64,000 nucleotides of DNA from Echeneis naucrates (GCF_900963305.1 NC_042521.1:5537614-5601613); one strand, 5' to 3'. Counted from the first letter of the stretch, positions 37,609 through 51,516 are shown. Notes: generated from the sequence alone by a model not told the origin. A program made the numbers and translations.

Positions 37609-40139
37609 CTGTAAGAGGAGCTGCTATCTGGGTTTATGGGTGTTGCATTCGGTGCTTTGGGTCTCTCTGGGGGCGACGAGACTCGGTGACTCCTCCAGCG
37701 TTGAGAGGGGGAACACAAGTGAGGCCAACTGGTATTGGCTCCTTCCCTCACAGTATAAAGATAGTGCTCGCGCTGGCTCTGCATCAAGATGATGTCATTT
37801 CTCTTTATCATTACCTCAAGCCCTCCATGTCAGCATTGTGACACAGATGAATGAAACGGCGCCAAAAAGAAATTTGATTCAAAGTTTTACAAAAGCTAGA
37901 GCTAAGTTTCTTTGGCTTTCCTGTTCTACACACGGTTAATGGTGGGCTTTAAAAGGTTCACACATCATGTATAAAAAAAAGAAATACTGTGTTGTACTAA
38001 TGGACATAAAACATATAAAAAAATAAATGGCAATAGAAAAATATATTTCATTTTTGGTGTTTGGTGCAGTTTTTTTAACTTGATACTCTTGGACAGTTTA
38101 TGTCTTTAATTTCCCTACATAAAATGTTTTACTTTTTTTTTTTTTTAATCAATTTAAAGTTGAACCAAATCCACCTCCTAACGTCTAAGTGCTTTTAATT
38201 GATGACCTATACTGAACTTTTAACTTATGGTTTAGCAAAAAATAGGTACCTGAATATCTTTTGTTTTTGTGAGATAACTGGCCAGATGGCGGCACTATTC
38301 CAACGAGGCCTTTAAAGTTGTTCAGATATTAGCAATCCTGTCCACGCCTGCCAACGTGGGCCGGTCATATTTGAGATTTTCATCGGAGAACCATGTCTCT
38401 AGTCACATTTGAGAGAAGAAGAGGCTTATATTTAGGAATTAGCTTATTTCTTTTGCTGTAATTCTTAAAAAATGGAAAACAATGTATCGGACAGGTTAGC
38501 TCATTACTCACCACAAGGTGGCATTATCCCAATTATCAATTCATAGCCAGATCCAGTGAATTATGGGAAAGCTGGTCACCATGTTTTGTTCTTCTAGCCT
38601 TTAAAGAGACATTCATCATGTCAAATATATTATCCTTTTTTAAATACGCTCACCATTTTACCCCCTAATCTCCTTCAACCTCCACAAAGGAGGGCAGCCC
38701 CCTGAAATTTAGGCTGCTGTAGCTTGGTGGGCAAAACAACCCAAAATGTCAAACTTACAGCCATACCGAGATTTGGAGATCATGAAGCGACACGGCTGAT
38801 AAAGTCTGTGTTACTGCCCTCATGTGGGAGGTTCAGGCTCTTCTCTTTAAAACTCGACCTACAAGCCGACCCTCCCAAATATCACACACAGGCTCACAGC
38901 AATGTCTCAGCTCGCAGTGCTAAGTCAACAACTGACTGCAGAAATCTTTGTGTTTTTATTTAAAAAAAAAATTGTCTGTCTTTGGAACTTCAATACATTT
39001 TTAAACTTCCTTTTGTTCTGTCTCTTTTTTCAGAGTCTCGGAGCAAAAGAAAGACTTGGATACTTTTGACAACAAACATTTCACAATCTATGCCCCATGG
39101 AGTTAAAGTATTTATCACACATTTTGAATTATTACTCAATCGACCACGTCTCCAGGATTGGCATATAATTCAGAGGTGGTGTAAGTGTTTAATCTGACAA
39201 CATAAATCCCCCCTTCTGGTCATTGGTATTAAAACCTGCAGACTTGTAGCCCTCAACAACACATGTCTGGGTGTGCTGGACCTGCAGTGCCATGGGAGGG
39301 GAGGGGAAGTGTGACAGCTGCTGAGTCTTCACTGAGATCCCTTGTTACACACTGAAGCTGCCTGAATTCACCACACCGCCCACTCTGCATGCTGTCAGAC
39401 TGGTTCAGCAGTGACACTTGCTTTGAATATCCGTGTGTGTGTGTGTGTGTGTGTGTGCTTGTGCTTGTTTTATGTTGTGGGGCTCTCACAGACAAAAAAG
39501 AATCAACTCTATAAAAGCGATTTCATTTTTTCCACCCTTCTCTGTGTCATCCATACTGTTCGGTGCTGTGATTTCAATTTTAAGTTGACACGAGCCTTCG
39601 GGGGTTAAACTGTTGTTTTTCCACTGATGTAAGAGTAAATCATGTAAATGATTCATAAGAAAACAAAAAAACTGAAACATTCAAAATGTGACAGAAGTGT
39701 GATTGTAAGTGGTCGTGCCCTCAGGTATGTTTCTATGCTGGAATGTCTGCGTCACAAGGCGTGTGGAGGCAGGAGGGAGCCTGTACTACATGGGAGTGTT
39801 AACTCAGAGTATTGACCTGCTATTAGACACCAGACACACACAGAGCATCACATTTTGTTCTTACTTAACGCAAAACAACCTCGTTTTTTAAAAAGAAAAT
39901 AATAAAGCTGCCCATTTAAACTATCCCTGATTGAACATGCTTTAACTTGCTACCTTTGTTGTCATTTTATTAGATTCTGACACACATCAGTGTGTGGCAG
40001 TGCATGTAATAGTCTGCTGTGTTTTAGCTTGTGGTCAAACACAAAGAAACCCCTGCTTTAAACTGTTTCCACACCCTCCCCTGCCTCATTTTGGGGATAC
40101 ACAGCACCGTGCCAACAATCCTTGGCATGCTCCGGTCCG
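37609..40139. other. Spacer between the LIM gene and cdcp1
   Basis: No exon is supported over 2.5 kb. A CAA run (37370-37395) and a (GT)n microsatellite (39433-39457) are present. Two similar phrases, GATGGCGGCACTATTCCAA (38285) and AAGGTGGCATTATCCCAAT (38515), suggest a degraded repeat. Confidence 0.5.
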
Positions 40140-40147
40140 TATAAATA
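40140..40147 (+). promoter_or_regulatory. TATA box of cdcp1
   Basis: TATAAATA lies 434 bases upstream of the cdcp1 start codon, before a GC-rich leader. Transcription would start near 40170. Confidence 0.55.
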
Positions 40148-40580
40148 GGGCGCTCATTGTGCCACCGAGGAGAGAGAGGAAGAGGAGGAGGAGGGTAGGG
40201 GGGGGGGCACAGGGACTCGTGTCTTTCTATTAGTCCATATTGTTGGTATTATCACAGCAGTGTTTGGACACATGAAGGGGGGGGAGAGGAAGGGCCCGAC
40301 CCGCCTGACTCGTCAAGTTTGGACAGGTAACCGTAAACCACCTGCGGGTCCACGCCCTCCGCCGCGCCGTGGCGCACAGAGGCAGGTAACGCTGAGCAGG
40401 AAGTGTCTGTCAGCAACGACGCCGTAATGCGAAGGGAAACCCAGCGGACTGTTTGACTTTTTTATTTATTTATTAACTTTCTGTTTTTAAGGGTTTTTTT
40501 TTATATATATATATATTTTTTTATTATTATTATTATTTTTTAATCAAACAAACAAACAGAGGGATCTATTCTTTGCGAGG

Positions 40581-43500
40581 ATGCGGCTGCCTGATATCTG
40601 CGCGCTGCTGGGGGTTTTGTTTTGGACGCTCTTCCAGCCATCAGGTGAGATGATTCAGATTGTATTCTGTCTCTGCAACAAACACAGTCCATCTACACCT
40701 TGGTGAAGCTCTGTGTGCTCCATTTTCTTTTTCGTGGTTTGTTTTCTTTTTCACTTTCTGAGAAAATACTAAAGGAAAAGCCTCAAAAAGCTCTTCTCAT
40801 TGAACAGTGGTTTCATCTGGAGCTGGTGCCAAATGGGTCAGACTGTGCTAAGTGCAGGCTGGTCACTGAGGTGAAACCTGCCCTCCTGTGGAGCACTCTG
40901 GGTAAAATGAGCTGTGTTTAAAGTGCTGTGTCAATAAATTTGAAGATAGCAGAGGACATTAAGGAAACATTACCACATTAGAGCCACATTTTCAGAGTCA
41001 GTCTGAGCAGAATAACTGAGCTCTGACTTCCAGACCTCCATTTTCAGAAAGGTTTATGAGGCATTTATGGAGCTTCCTGGAGGCAGGACTCCATCATAGC
41101 TTCATTAATGATTGACGAGCAATCTGCTGCTGAGCTGTAGATCTGTCGGGCGTTTTATCACCTTTTCTCCCCTGCTACACATAAATTCTGCTGCTTTCTA
41201 ACAACTAATGAATTTTTGGGACAGAAGTCATTAGCAGCGTTGGTGGAAATGATGGCTTTTGCCACCAGTAATGACTCTTTGAGCACACCCACAGTTTACT
41301 ATCTCAGGAGCTCCCACAGACTCTATGCAAATGGTGCAATATTACACTGTGCTGCTTTCAAGCTGTAGCTCAAGTTCAAGTTTTGGCTTCCTGGTTTTAT
41401 ATTTATGATTTGTGTCAACAGTATTTTAGTCAAGACTGCAGTGAAATGTTTTCCATAGATATCATGCCCTTCTAGTTTAGAAATTTGATTTAAATCCTAC
41501 AGGTGAACCAGATATTCATGATAATGGAAGAGCGAGGTTTGTTTTACGGGCTTCAAGTTAGTCTTGCTGGGAATTGGTGATAATGTGACAGTCATTTTTA
41601 TTTGGAAGTTTACCCAATCTGATGATAATGCATTGTCCCATTGTAATGTTTGAAAAAGCCCCTTTTTATGCTATAAATCAGTGGACATGCTTTTATTGGA
41701 AACAAATTAACTTCCTTAATTGTCAGATAATACGAAGACTTGCATACATGTATCTGCAATAACTTATTGGCCAATGCATAGATCCAGCTCTAGTGTGAAA
41801 ATATTGGAATTGAAAAGACCACTCAAGCTACCGTGCTGGATAAATATGAAACCAAATCTGTTCTCTGTGTTCACGTCTGCATCTGTATATAAAAGGAAAT
41901 AGTTTCATCTGAGATTGTAAAACGATACGGCTGTGTATGAGTAAGTTCCCCGGGAGTACTGAAAATTGAAACAAGAGTCCAATATCACAGAAACAGCAGT
42001 TCGTCATGGTCTTTAAAACTTGTTCTCTTTTTTTTTTTTTTGACTTGTCATTACTCTGGGCTTACGTGACTCACCACAATAAGAATCCAATTAATTCGCT
42101 TTGGTCTGTCACTACGGTCTCCCACATGGGAATAGGTGTGTCTGCAACCACTGCGATTGTTCAAGTGTCAACACAAAGTTGTGTGTGTTTGTTATCTCCT
42201 CTGCTCGAAATTGCTTAGGTGTTGAACTGATACCTTCAAGTGTTGCACACAAAGCCCTCCTCAACAACAAATAGAATAGGTGGCATATTTGCTTGCGTGT
42301 GTCCTAATCTGCAGCCATGCTAGCAGCTCTGTGTCAAAGCAGCTTTGCTGACACTGAAGGATCATGTTTACAGTTCGTGTGTACCGTGTTTATTAGTGAA
42401 CACAAGTTTTCATCTCTGGTACCTTTTCCATCATCTACTTGTCCAAGAAAAGAAAGAAAATGTTTTGCGCCTGAACAGATAACTCAGGAGCGGCAGTGGT
42501 GGTGCAGCGGCGCTGTCAGCACGCAGCACAAAAGTTCTGGGTTCAAACCTGGTGGCTGCGTGGCTCCAACCCAGGTACTGAGTGTGAGAGTGAATGTCGT
42601 ACTGTGACATGACCCCCTCCTCCCCCAGCAGCAGATTTCACCGTCAGGCTGACGCTGTCCCCCCAGGCTGCTAAATAATTTTTATATATATATATAAAAA
42701 GAAAAAAAGACTGATGTCCAAATCTGGAAATCTGTCGAAGCATGCATCGAGCAGCTGTTCACACCTGTCAGCATGTTCTAAATAACTTCCCAACCTAATG
42801 AGAAATCACCTTGTTACGCCACTGAGTGCTGATTAAAGCCGCTCACTCTTTTTCATCTGTTTACCCAGAATGCCTGCGGACGGCGGTCCGACCAGACAAA
42901 GGCTCGACGGTGACGGTGTCCACTGAGCTGCCCTTGGATCAATGTGCTGTCTGTACAGTCAGCGGCGTGAATGACACACAGACTTCCTGCCAAACCTCAA
43001 TCACTTTGGTACCTGAAGAGGATGTGACGCTGCTGTTCAACTGCTCCCAGCCCATTGAACAATCTTACGCTGTCACAATAACTCAGACCATTGGTGAGTT
43101 AGCGGGCGGTCTGATGATGCTTAAACACTTTACAGGTCTGAGCGTTTGTATATTTAAAATAAAAGATACTATACAGCACTGGCCAAAAGTTTGGACACAC
43201 CTTTTCGTTCAAATGAATAGGAAAGTGTGTCCAAACCTTTGGCCTGTACTGTATAGATATAATATAATACAAGCCAAATTTCAGATCATACGGCCTTAGA
43301 CAAAAAAAAAGTAGATTGTTGGGTTGGTCCACCTAATTGAAAAGCTCATGAATTCAAGTTAAATCTGTTTAGTTGATAATAAAGTTAGTTAATAGAGTTG
43401 CATATGCACATTTGGAAATTCTATTATTAAAGCAATCTGCTTCTTCTATTTTGTCTTTAATTGTAATCCAGAATGTACAAAGGACGCATGCAGCCCCAAA

Positions 43501-46500
43501 ACAGCAGAAATTCAACCCTCCATCTTAATAGAGTTCACCAGAACCTTCACCTGGGAGGTGAAAGCACCCGAGAAGACGGGTGTGAGCCTGGACATCCTTG
43601 GGGAGGGACTGATGCAGACAGTAAAACCCTGCACTAATGGATTTCAGTATTCTGTGGTCACATCCAAAACAAACAGCAATGACCAGACTGAGTATTGTCG
43701 AGGCGGTTCTGTGACTCGTTTGGACGTGCTTAATGAAGCTCTTGTGTCTCTGAGAGTCAAACCAAAGGCTCAGGTGGAGTCTGTGTTGTTTCAGGCCTCC
43801 GCTGGACCACTAAGTAAGGAGAAACTACTAAATACTGGATCTTCCCTTTGAAAAAAAAAAAAATCCTTCTTGTTTTTAGGTTGTCTGATATTTTGACCTT
43901 TGAGTGAACCTTTTTTTTTTTTTTTTAATCCCTGAACAGTCCTGCTGTCAATTTCCAGCAGTAACTTAATATTTAATGTATAGACATGAGAGTGATATTG
44001 GTCATTTCATTTAACTCTCTAAATGTTGAACTTTTAAGTTTTAATGGTGCAGTCCAGTTTAGTAAATCATTTTGAAAGCAGCAGGTAGTAAAGAACAAAA
44101 AAACGGACTTTATTAGTGAAGGCTTTACAAACAGCGTGCTCAACCCACTCCTAACATCTGCCTCGCTCTCACTTCTTTTTACCTCCCTTAGAGGGTCGAA
44201 CAATGGAGATAACTGTTGGCTCCAACACAAATGTGGTGTTTAGTCGGGATCCAGAAGGACCAGAGTGTGAAGTGTGCACTGCTGATGGCTCCAGCTGTAG
44301 TCCAACGGAAAAGATATTGAACAATGCCGAAAAACACTCGTTGGAGTTCAGCTGCTTAAAACCTGAGGACATGTACAGTGTGAAGCTGGATAAGAAGATG
44401 GGTAAGAACCATGACGAGTCTGTAATGATGTTTCTGTCATTTACCACAAGAATTTGTAATTGCTGCTTTTATCAATTATCCCCTTTTGTGGTTTTTGTTG
44501 AATAAGTCCTCCATCTTACAGTCTGATCATTTGATTATCATTGTCTTTACTCAGGCTGTACCACGAGCTCCTGCACTCCTGCAGCAGGAGAAGTTGATCC
44601 CAACCTCTTGAAAGACTTCAAGAGGACCCTAACATGGGACATTAGTGTCCCAGAGAGGACTGTATTAACTCTGGACTTCCCTGGGAATGGGCTGAAAGAG
44701 ATTTCTGGGACCAAAAATTGCCAAGAGGGTTATCAGTTCTCAGTGAGTACAACAAAAAGCGACGGAAAGATCAAAACCAAGAGCTACTGCAAAGGCGGGA
44801 CAATATCTCACCTGGATCTGCCTGGAAAGACAACTGTGACAGTTGAAGTGCCCAAAGACGGAGAAATGGACCCGACGGCATTCAATGTCAAAGCAGCACC
44901 AAGAGGCAAGCACTTAATCCGGCCAGTTTAATTACTTGGATTGAAGAAAATTGGCTATTACCTGGTTAACATTTGCTTTTTTTTTTTTTTTTTTAAATCA
45001 AACAAAACACAACAAACACTCACATCTAACAACTCGAGACATGTACATTTGAAAAGATGATGTGAAATGTGATATTTTTGCTTATTGCTATTACGAATTT
45101 AAATGTACCAGAGTATCTTTTCATTGATTGTGTAAAGAGGTCTTGGCACGTTGGCGTCATCCATTTCTTACTATCCCTCTTTTCCCTTCAGGTAGCAGGA
45201 TGTTGGCTGTGACACCTGATCCCAACACCAACATCATCATCATCAGAAAGAACAACGAACCAGACTGCACTGTGTGTATGGATACTGGGCCCAAACAGAA
45301 ATGCAACCTAGAATTTCTAAGAATCACAGATCCTCGCAACACCTCAGTGGAGTTTAGCTGTCCTCAGCCTCAGGATATTTATGATGTGGAGATCAACAGA
45401 GAAATTGGTATAAATATCAAAACATATCTTTGTTCTGATAACAGCGTTTGTTCATCTTAACCGGTTTTTAAGCTTTGACAGTGTAGTTTTTTTGACTCTT
45501 GACAACACAAAACTCTGAAAACCTAAATCACCTCCTCTTCTCTCTTCCTCTGTCTGTATAAACTCCAGACTGCACAGAGACTTCCTGCTCTGGAAACATC
45601 GTTCAGACCGAGTCCTCGCTGTTCCCAGACTTCAACCGCACCTTCACCTGGGATTTCAAAGTTGTCTCCACTCGGGCTTTTCAGCTGGACTTCCCAGAAA
45701 CGGGAATGAAACAGATTTCCAACGAGGACGCCTGTCCAGATGACCACACGTACACTGTTGTTACCTATCTTCGCAGTGGGCCAGCAACCATTGGCACCTT
45801 TTGCAAAGGGGGACCTGTGACCACCATCCTGGCACGATACAAAGGCCGTGTGTCTCTGAAGGTGCCTGCAGATGCAAAACTCAACCCTGTGGACTTCAAA
45901 GTCACTGTTGGGCCTGAGACCAACAGTAAGTTCATTTGTCCTTAAAAACATTTTGAACATTAGTGTATATAAGTATAGCATTATGGTATGTCATAAATAA
46001 ACCATTAATTCACTCACCAATCAAATGATAAGCATTAGTTGAAATACTTTGCTTTCACTTTTCAAACAGATTCTCAACTGAGCACAAAGATCATCTTTCC
46101 TTATAAACACTCTTAGAGCGGTAACAGGTCTAAATAAATTATTTTACTTCTAGTTTGGTTTAGTTCATTAGGCTTTGCGCACTCTTTTTCTTTTTCTCAG
46201 CAGATATTGAGTTTCATTATTAAAGAATAAACCATCAACACTGTAGTTCTTAAGTCTTCAGCCATCGTTTGATTTGAATGGTTTTGTGTGTTCATCTGTT
46301 GCTGTGCAGGATGAAAAGGATCATACCAGCAGCTGAAACTAAAAGCTCATCTAAAGAGATCCACATTGTTTCTAACCACAATATTTTCGCTTGATTTCCC
46401 TTCAGTGGTGGCCATAGTGAAAGTCAATCTACCGCGAGGTGTATCCAACACAGACTTCATCACAGCCAACTATCCCAATGAGTTCCCTGATAACCAGAAA

Positions 46501-49500
46501 ACGCAGTGGGACTTCACAGTGCCTGGCATGCACAACTACACAGTGCAGTTTGGTGATCACACAACTCCGGAGTGCCTCAGCGGTGACGTGCAGGTGGAGT
46601 ATAATAAAGGGGGGAAGAAGGTGACCAAACTGAGTCTGACGGATCCTCAGCCGCAGCATCAGCAGGGAAACTTCAACATGGTGCTCAAGAACTGTGAGAC
46701 CAACAGGACGCTACAGGGCCTCTCCCTGAAGTACAGAGTGTCTGTGATGAGGAGCGGTCATCCAGGTACCCAATCGACTACTCAGAGAAACATAACCTAA
46801 CAATGTGCAGGCTTTTGTTTTGTTTCAGTTTTAATTGAACTTTGGCTGGAATTATTTTATGTCTCTGTATCAGATAGAGAATCACTTTCTCTGGAAAAAC
46901 GCCAGTTGTAATCTGGTTACTTCAGTGCATGAAAATATGATGGTGCTTAGCTGGCTGATTGATTGTTCCATAGCAGATACAAATACAGTCATTTTGTTGT
47001 TACTGATAAAAGTAACCAGACAGCTATTAGTCTTTTTTCATGCAACAAAAATATTTTTTTTATTCAGTTCATTTGAAAACTTTTTGAGGATTTGAGTACT
47101 ATGCGGCTTTATGCTGTGCATGCCACACTGTTTATAAGAGGCACATTTAGGGCTCCAAATTAGCATTAAATGGGTCATCACTGAATCATAAATAGGCTCG
47201 AATCTTTTTAAAGTGTTCACCAGTATTTTATCACCAAAAAAAAAGAGAGTGAGATTTATGGTGAATTGCTGTCGTAACAAAGGCCGAAGTCAGAGTGACT
47301 ACTCACGGTACCCCTCCATGTTGCTCTCCATGTTTCTCTCACAGTTCTGTGCACGGTGGATCTGACCAAACACCAGGGAGTTTCTCTGCAGGTAGAGAAA
47401 TTGACTTCTGATCCAAACTGTGAGCTCAGCATTAATTCCAAGGTTGAAGAGAAATTAAACGTAGCTGCAGGCACAAAGGCGGACCTCTCCTTCCTGGACT
47501 GTCCCAGTCAAGATGTGCGCCTCACTGCCAGTCAAGTCATTGGTAAGATAGCTATTTGTGTATTCATAAATTGAAAACAGCTTTTTTTTTTTTATGCTCA
47601 CTGTGTCCAGTCTTTTAAGTTGAACTGAGATAACTGGCTGCTGACTAAAAACTTATGATAATTTGTATCAACTTTTCATTTCAAAACTAACTCTAACTGA
47701 ACTAGCTTATTCCCAACATGTCAGACTCTATCGTTACGTGGTCTTTTACTCACACATAAACACTTTATCAATCTCTCTGTCTGTGTGTCCTAATTACAGC
47801 TTGCCAAAATGTGGCCTCCTGCTCAGCGAGTGTCCTCACTGTGCCCAAACTGGATTCCTGCCTACCGATGCCGCTCCACAGCTTCTCTTGGCACCTCAAC
47901 ATCCCTCGTGACGGCACGGTGGACTTGGTGTCGCCCACAGGGACACTCCAACAGTCCGTGCCTGGCCACAGATGTAATCAGCCTGTCCTGCTGCATGTGG
48001 CAGAGGAGGACGGCTTTTCTGTTGGAGATTTCTGCTTTAATGGAACCATCCAGAAACTTCAGGTGCACGCCAACGTCTCCATCACAGCGACTGCCCACAA
48101 CTTCAGCAAGACCACGGGGCCTCTTCTCAATGCCAACTTCAGTCAGGAGATCCCAGGTAAAACATGAAAGTACTTTATGTGCAGCTAATGATTATTTGAC
48201 CTTTCAATGACTCTGAACAGAAATTTTGGAATGATCTGTAATCCTATAAAATGAACCTGCAACAGTACTAATGTGGCATTATAAGTTAATATCATTGAAT
48301 TTAGTGCAACAAGCAATGAGAGGATGGCATCCTGGACACCAGGAAAAATTGTGACATTTCATTAACCCGGTGGTTAAATGGACTATTTAAAAATTAAGCA
48401 AATGAATCAGTAGTGAAAATAAAATAAAACATGCTATTACGACTACACGAAAAGGGTCGTTTTACTTTAAAATCCCACACAGGGGCACTGTTGTACCATT
48501 AATACTGGGGACTTCTTTGAAATGTATTGACCAGCAGAGTTCACCCAATACTGAGCATGACTTCCATCTGTTTTCAGAGACCATCATTTACAGAGTCAGT
48601 CCTGGGATGTTGTCTCCAACCGTACTGGCCACCCCCAACTGGCCTGAGGGTATGAAGCCTTCGTCCACCGTGTCCTGGATTGTCAACGTGCCGAGCCAGT
48701 ACCAGGCACTCGTGCAATTTGCCAACGTCAGCCAGCCCAAATGTCTTGAACGCCACACTGCCATGATTGTGAAGAAGCTTGGGTACGAGGAGGAACTGAT
48801 GAGCCGGCGGGAGGACGAGGAGCCAGAGAAGCAGTTACTGATCCCACAGAGTTTTTATCTCAACATGTCCAACTGTATACCGGAGTCGGGAAACTTCGGC
48901 GCAGTGACCAAAATCATACTGCAGAAAAAGCTCGGTAAGCAAGCCGCGGTCCTGCTCGCTTTTGTGCAGTAACTTCAAAAAGCAAAGCAAACAAAGTAAT
49001 CTTCCCATGTCTTCGCTTTTCCTTTACAGATCTCTTAGCCATCATCCTCGGGATTGTAATACCTCTTTTGTTTTTGCTGATGGTGCTGGCTGTAGTGTGC
49101 ATCATCTTAAAGTGAGTACAACTGTGACAAAACACTCATATTTCTGAAACTGAAAATTTTACTTAAAAAAACCAAACAAATTAAAACAGTTTTCAGATGC
49201 TCATCAGTGATGATATTTTAAATAAGTTGTATAAAATTACCAAATGAAATTAATTTAGTAAGTAAAATATTTAAAAATTCTTTAAAGTAAAGCTATAGAG
49301 CTGTTTGAATATCTTTTTTGTTGATGCATGCAGTTACACTTTTATATAAGTATTAGAATAATTGAACACATTTTGCCAGTTTGTTTGTACTTCTATAAAG
49401 CTGTTCTTTAACTGGTGTCATTCACTGACTCGCTCTTATTGCTCCTACTCTGCATACATCTTTTCCAACAGGAAAAAGAGAGATGACAAAAAAAACAAAG

Positions 49501-49976
49501 CGTCCTCGATCTACATTGGAGGAGAAAGTATCTTCCGTCCAGGTGACAAGCACTTTACCAAGAGCCGACCTGACAACAACTCCCACGTCTACGCCTCCAT
49601 AGATGAAATGATGGTGTACGGACACCTGCTGAACAACTCCAGCTACGCCGACAGCATGCAAGACCACTTCACGGGGATACAGGTGGACTCTTACAACACA
49701 TTCACAGGCCCCACTAACGGAGAGATGCCTGTTATCAAAGAACCGGATCACGAGCCAGAGATGGACCAGTACAAAACATTCTTGGCCCCCTCTGAGACTT
49801 TCATCCCGTCCCGGCCGCGCACTCCCATCGACCGACAGGATAGCCTCGGTTTCCAGGACCGCAGGATGGTGGACAATGAACTGTACACGTTCAAGAGCAC
49901 AGGGGAGATAAACACTATCCGGCTCTCTGGAGCCGACATGGAGCCACAGCCGCCGATAACGGAGGAGTCCCTCTAG
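40581..49976 (+). CDS. cdcp1: CUB domain-containing protein 1, with expanded ectodomain
   Basis: A type I membrane glycoprotein and Src-family substrate in adhesion signalling. Thirteen exons: 40581-40644; 42869-43093; 43472-43813; 44192-44401; 44555-44905; 45192-45407; 45569-45925; 46406-46765; 47345-47542; 47800-48156; 48578-48934; 49030-49111; 49472-49976. The total is 3624 nt, or 1207 residues, against 836 in human. A signal peptide (ALLGVLFWTLFQ) is followed by extracellular modules. Exons 2-11 are all phase 1-1. The pairs 2/3, 4/5 and 6/7 are three copies of the human N-terminal module; exon 8 is a CUB (ANYPNEFPDNQKTQWDF), 9/10 another module, exon 11 the membrane-proximal CUB (ATPNWPEG). 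Exon 12 is the transmembrane helix. The tail keeps HVYASIDEMMVYGHLL, matching human Tyr734/Tyr743. The intron after exon 5 has a GC donor. AATAAA at 50684-50689. Confidence 0.95.
42488..42600 (+). mobile_element. Degraded tRNA-derived SINE in cdcp1 intron 1
   Basis: The sequence starts GAGCGGCAGTGGTGGTGCAG and carries a Pol III B-box, GGTTCAAACC (42540-42549). This matches the head of a very common fish tRNA-derived SINE (GGCGGCACGGTGGTGCAGTGG...). The rest is diverged; the 3' limit is approximate. Confidence 0.6.
43172..43254. mobile_element. Palindromic Tc1/mariner-type MITE
   Basis: About 83 bp in cdcp1 intron 2, almost entirely an inverted repeat: CAGCACTGGCCAAAAGTTTG and GACACACCTTTTC face GAAAGTGTGTCC and AAACCTTTGGCCTGTACTG, with a loop of about 14 bases. 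TA dinucleotides flank it, the Tc1/mariner target duplication. The arms differ at a few sites, so the insertion is not brand new. Confidence 0.8.
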
Positions 49977-50710
49977 TGTGCTGGGACTGTCGCTGCCTGA
50001 TGGACAGCACGGACTGTCTGTACTGTCTGTACTGATGTGAACTTCTGTGCCTCGATCACAGCCACTGATCAGTGACTCAGCAATCATCTTTTAATGTGGC
50101 CATTGTCATCTTAGTCAGAAGTCAGTCATTTCTTAAGCTTCAAGAATAGAAGCGACGTTCCTCCACTTTGTGGGAGTAGTTTGGCATTTTGGGAGATATG
50201 TTTTTGCTCTTCTGCAGAGTGTCAGACGAGACGATGGACTGTATGCTGAATATAAAGCTACTGTTCTCAGCTGGTTAGCTTAGCTCATCATTAAGGCTGG
50301 AAGTGGGAGGAAAAGCTGGTCTGACTGTGTTTGAACGAAGCTTCCTACCAAACATCCATGAAGCTTATTAACTAACATGTTCTAACTTGTTTGTTTGTAG
50401 TCCATGTCGATACTTCCTGGAGAGTGTACAATCTCCAGGGTGATATTGATTTTCTTGTCTTACTCTCAGTAAGCGAGCAGGACATTCATATTTCTGAAAA
50501 TGGCAAAATTCTTTTAATGTTTGACGTGTTTAGTTTTATAAAATTTCTGACCATGCGACATGGATTCAGGGACAGTGGAAAAATGTGCAAGTACCTCTGG
50601 TGTTTTCTTTTTATATTATGTAATTGCCTTTTTTTAAGAGTATTTTTTTTTTCTCTTGTAAAAACATTTTAGTTTTCTTTTGCAATAAATTCTAGAGAAA
50701 AGGCTCGGCG
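49977..50710 (+). other. 3' UTR of cdcp1
   Basis: The stretch from the stop to AATAAA at 50684-50689 is non-coding. It contains a partial copy of the dispersed GTTAGCTTAGC repeat (about 50160-50335). Confidence 0.65.
50160..50335 (+). repeat. Dispersed fish repeat, 5' part, in the cdcp1 3' UTR
   Basis: The words TTTGGCATTTTGGGAGATAT, GTCAGACGAGACGATGGACT, GCTGAATATAAAGCTAC and GGTTAGCTTAGCTCATCATT follow, in order, the common percomorph repeat of which a 3' fragment lies near 5.9 kb. The family name is not assigned here. Confidence 0.6.
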
Positions 50711-50903
50711 GGGAAACAGTTTATTCCTTGAAGTAATGGCTGCCATCACACACTGAAGCAATGACATTTAATTTTCTCTCATCCACTGAAACGCTGACCT
50801 TTCTGGTAAAAACAATTTTAACCACAGGAGCCATGAAAAACAGCAAAGGAGGGTGTGGAAGGGAAGAACCACAGACTGTAGAGGAGTATCCAGTTTTCAC
50901 CAA

Positions 50904-50929
50904 GTGTGTGTGTGTGTGTGTGTGTGTGT
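50904..50929. repeat. (GT)n microsatellite
   Basis: About 13 GT units in the convergent spacer between cdcp1 and clec3b. Confidence 0.9.
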
Positions 50930-51515
50930 TTCACTGGAAACAATGAAGGTAAATGCCAAGTTTACATAGTTGCATCACATTTCTTGCAGCTGTAAGCGGC
51001 ACAGTCCACATGTCTGCCTTTATCTTTCAGGTTAGAGCCTTCTTACTTCAGGGAGTGCCACTCTGGGTGCTGTACTGAACCCACAGACAGCAGGGGGCAT
51101 GAGAAGGAGAGGTGAGGTGCCTGAATATTTCATTATGCTGCTTATTTTGTTCAGGTTTCAAGCACAGTATTGGCACTGACTTTCAAAATCGCCCTGCTGT
51201 GTCTGGAAATGAAGCATTTTCATTCTACAGTGGCTATGAAAATTTGAAGGACATGATAACATGAATAACAACGAAAACTTTCATCAGAGGATGAGCAGGG
51301 CGGGGGACAGTTGAGGCTACAGCTGGATTGAAATATGTGGCGACCAGAAAGTGGTGTCATTTCATGTAGCAAGAAAATCAAACGTGGGGATAGTTTTTGT
51401 ATTTTATTGATGATCACTTTCAGGTTACAACAAGCGAGATATTAAAGGAGAATACAAAACTAGCAGAATATTCTCTAGAAATAACTCGGAAGATGATGAT
51501 TTTAAGCAATGTCAC

Positions 51516-51516
<1 letters not shown>

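Noticed and set aside
49422-50087. 221-codon - strand open frame
   Set aside because: It lies antisense to the last cdcp1 exon and has no family resemblance.
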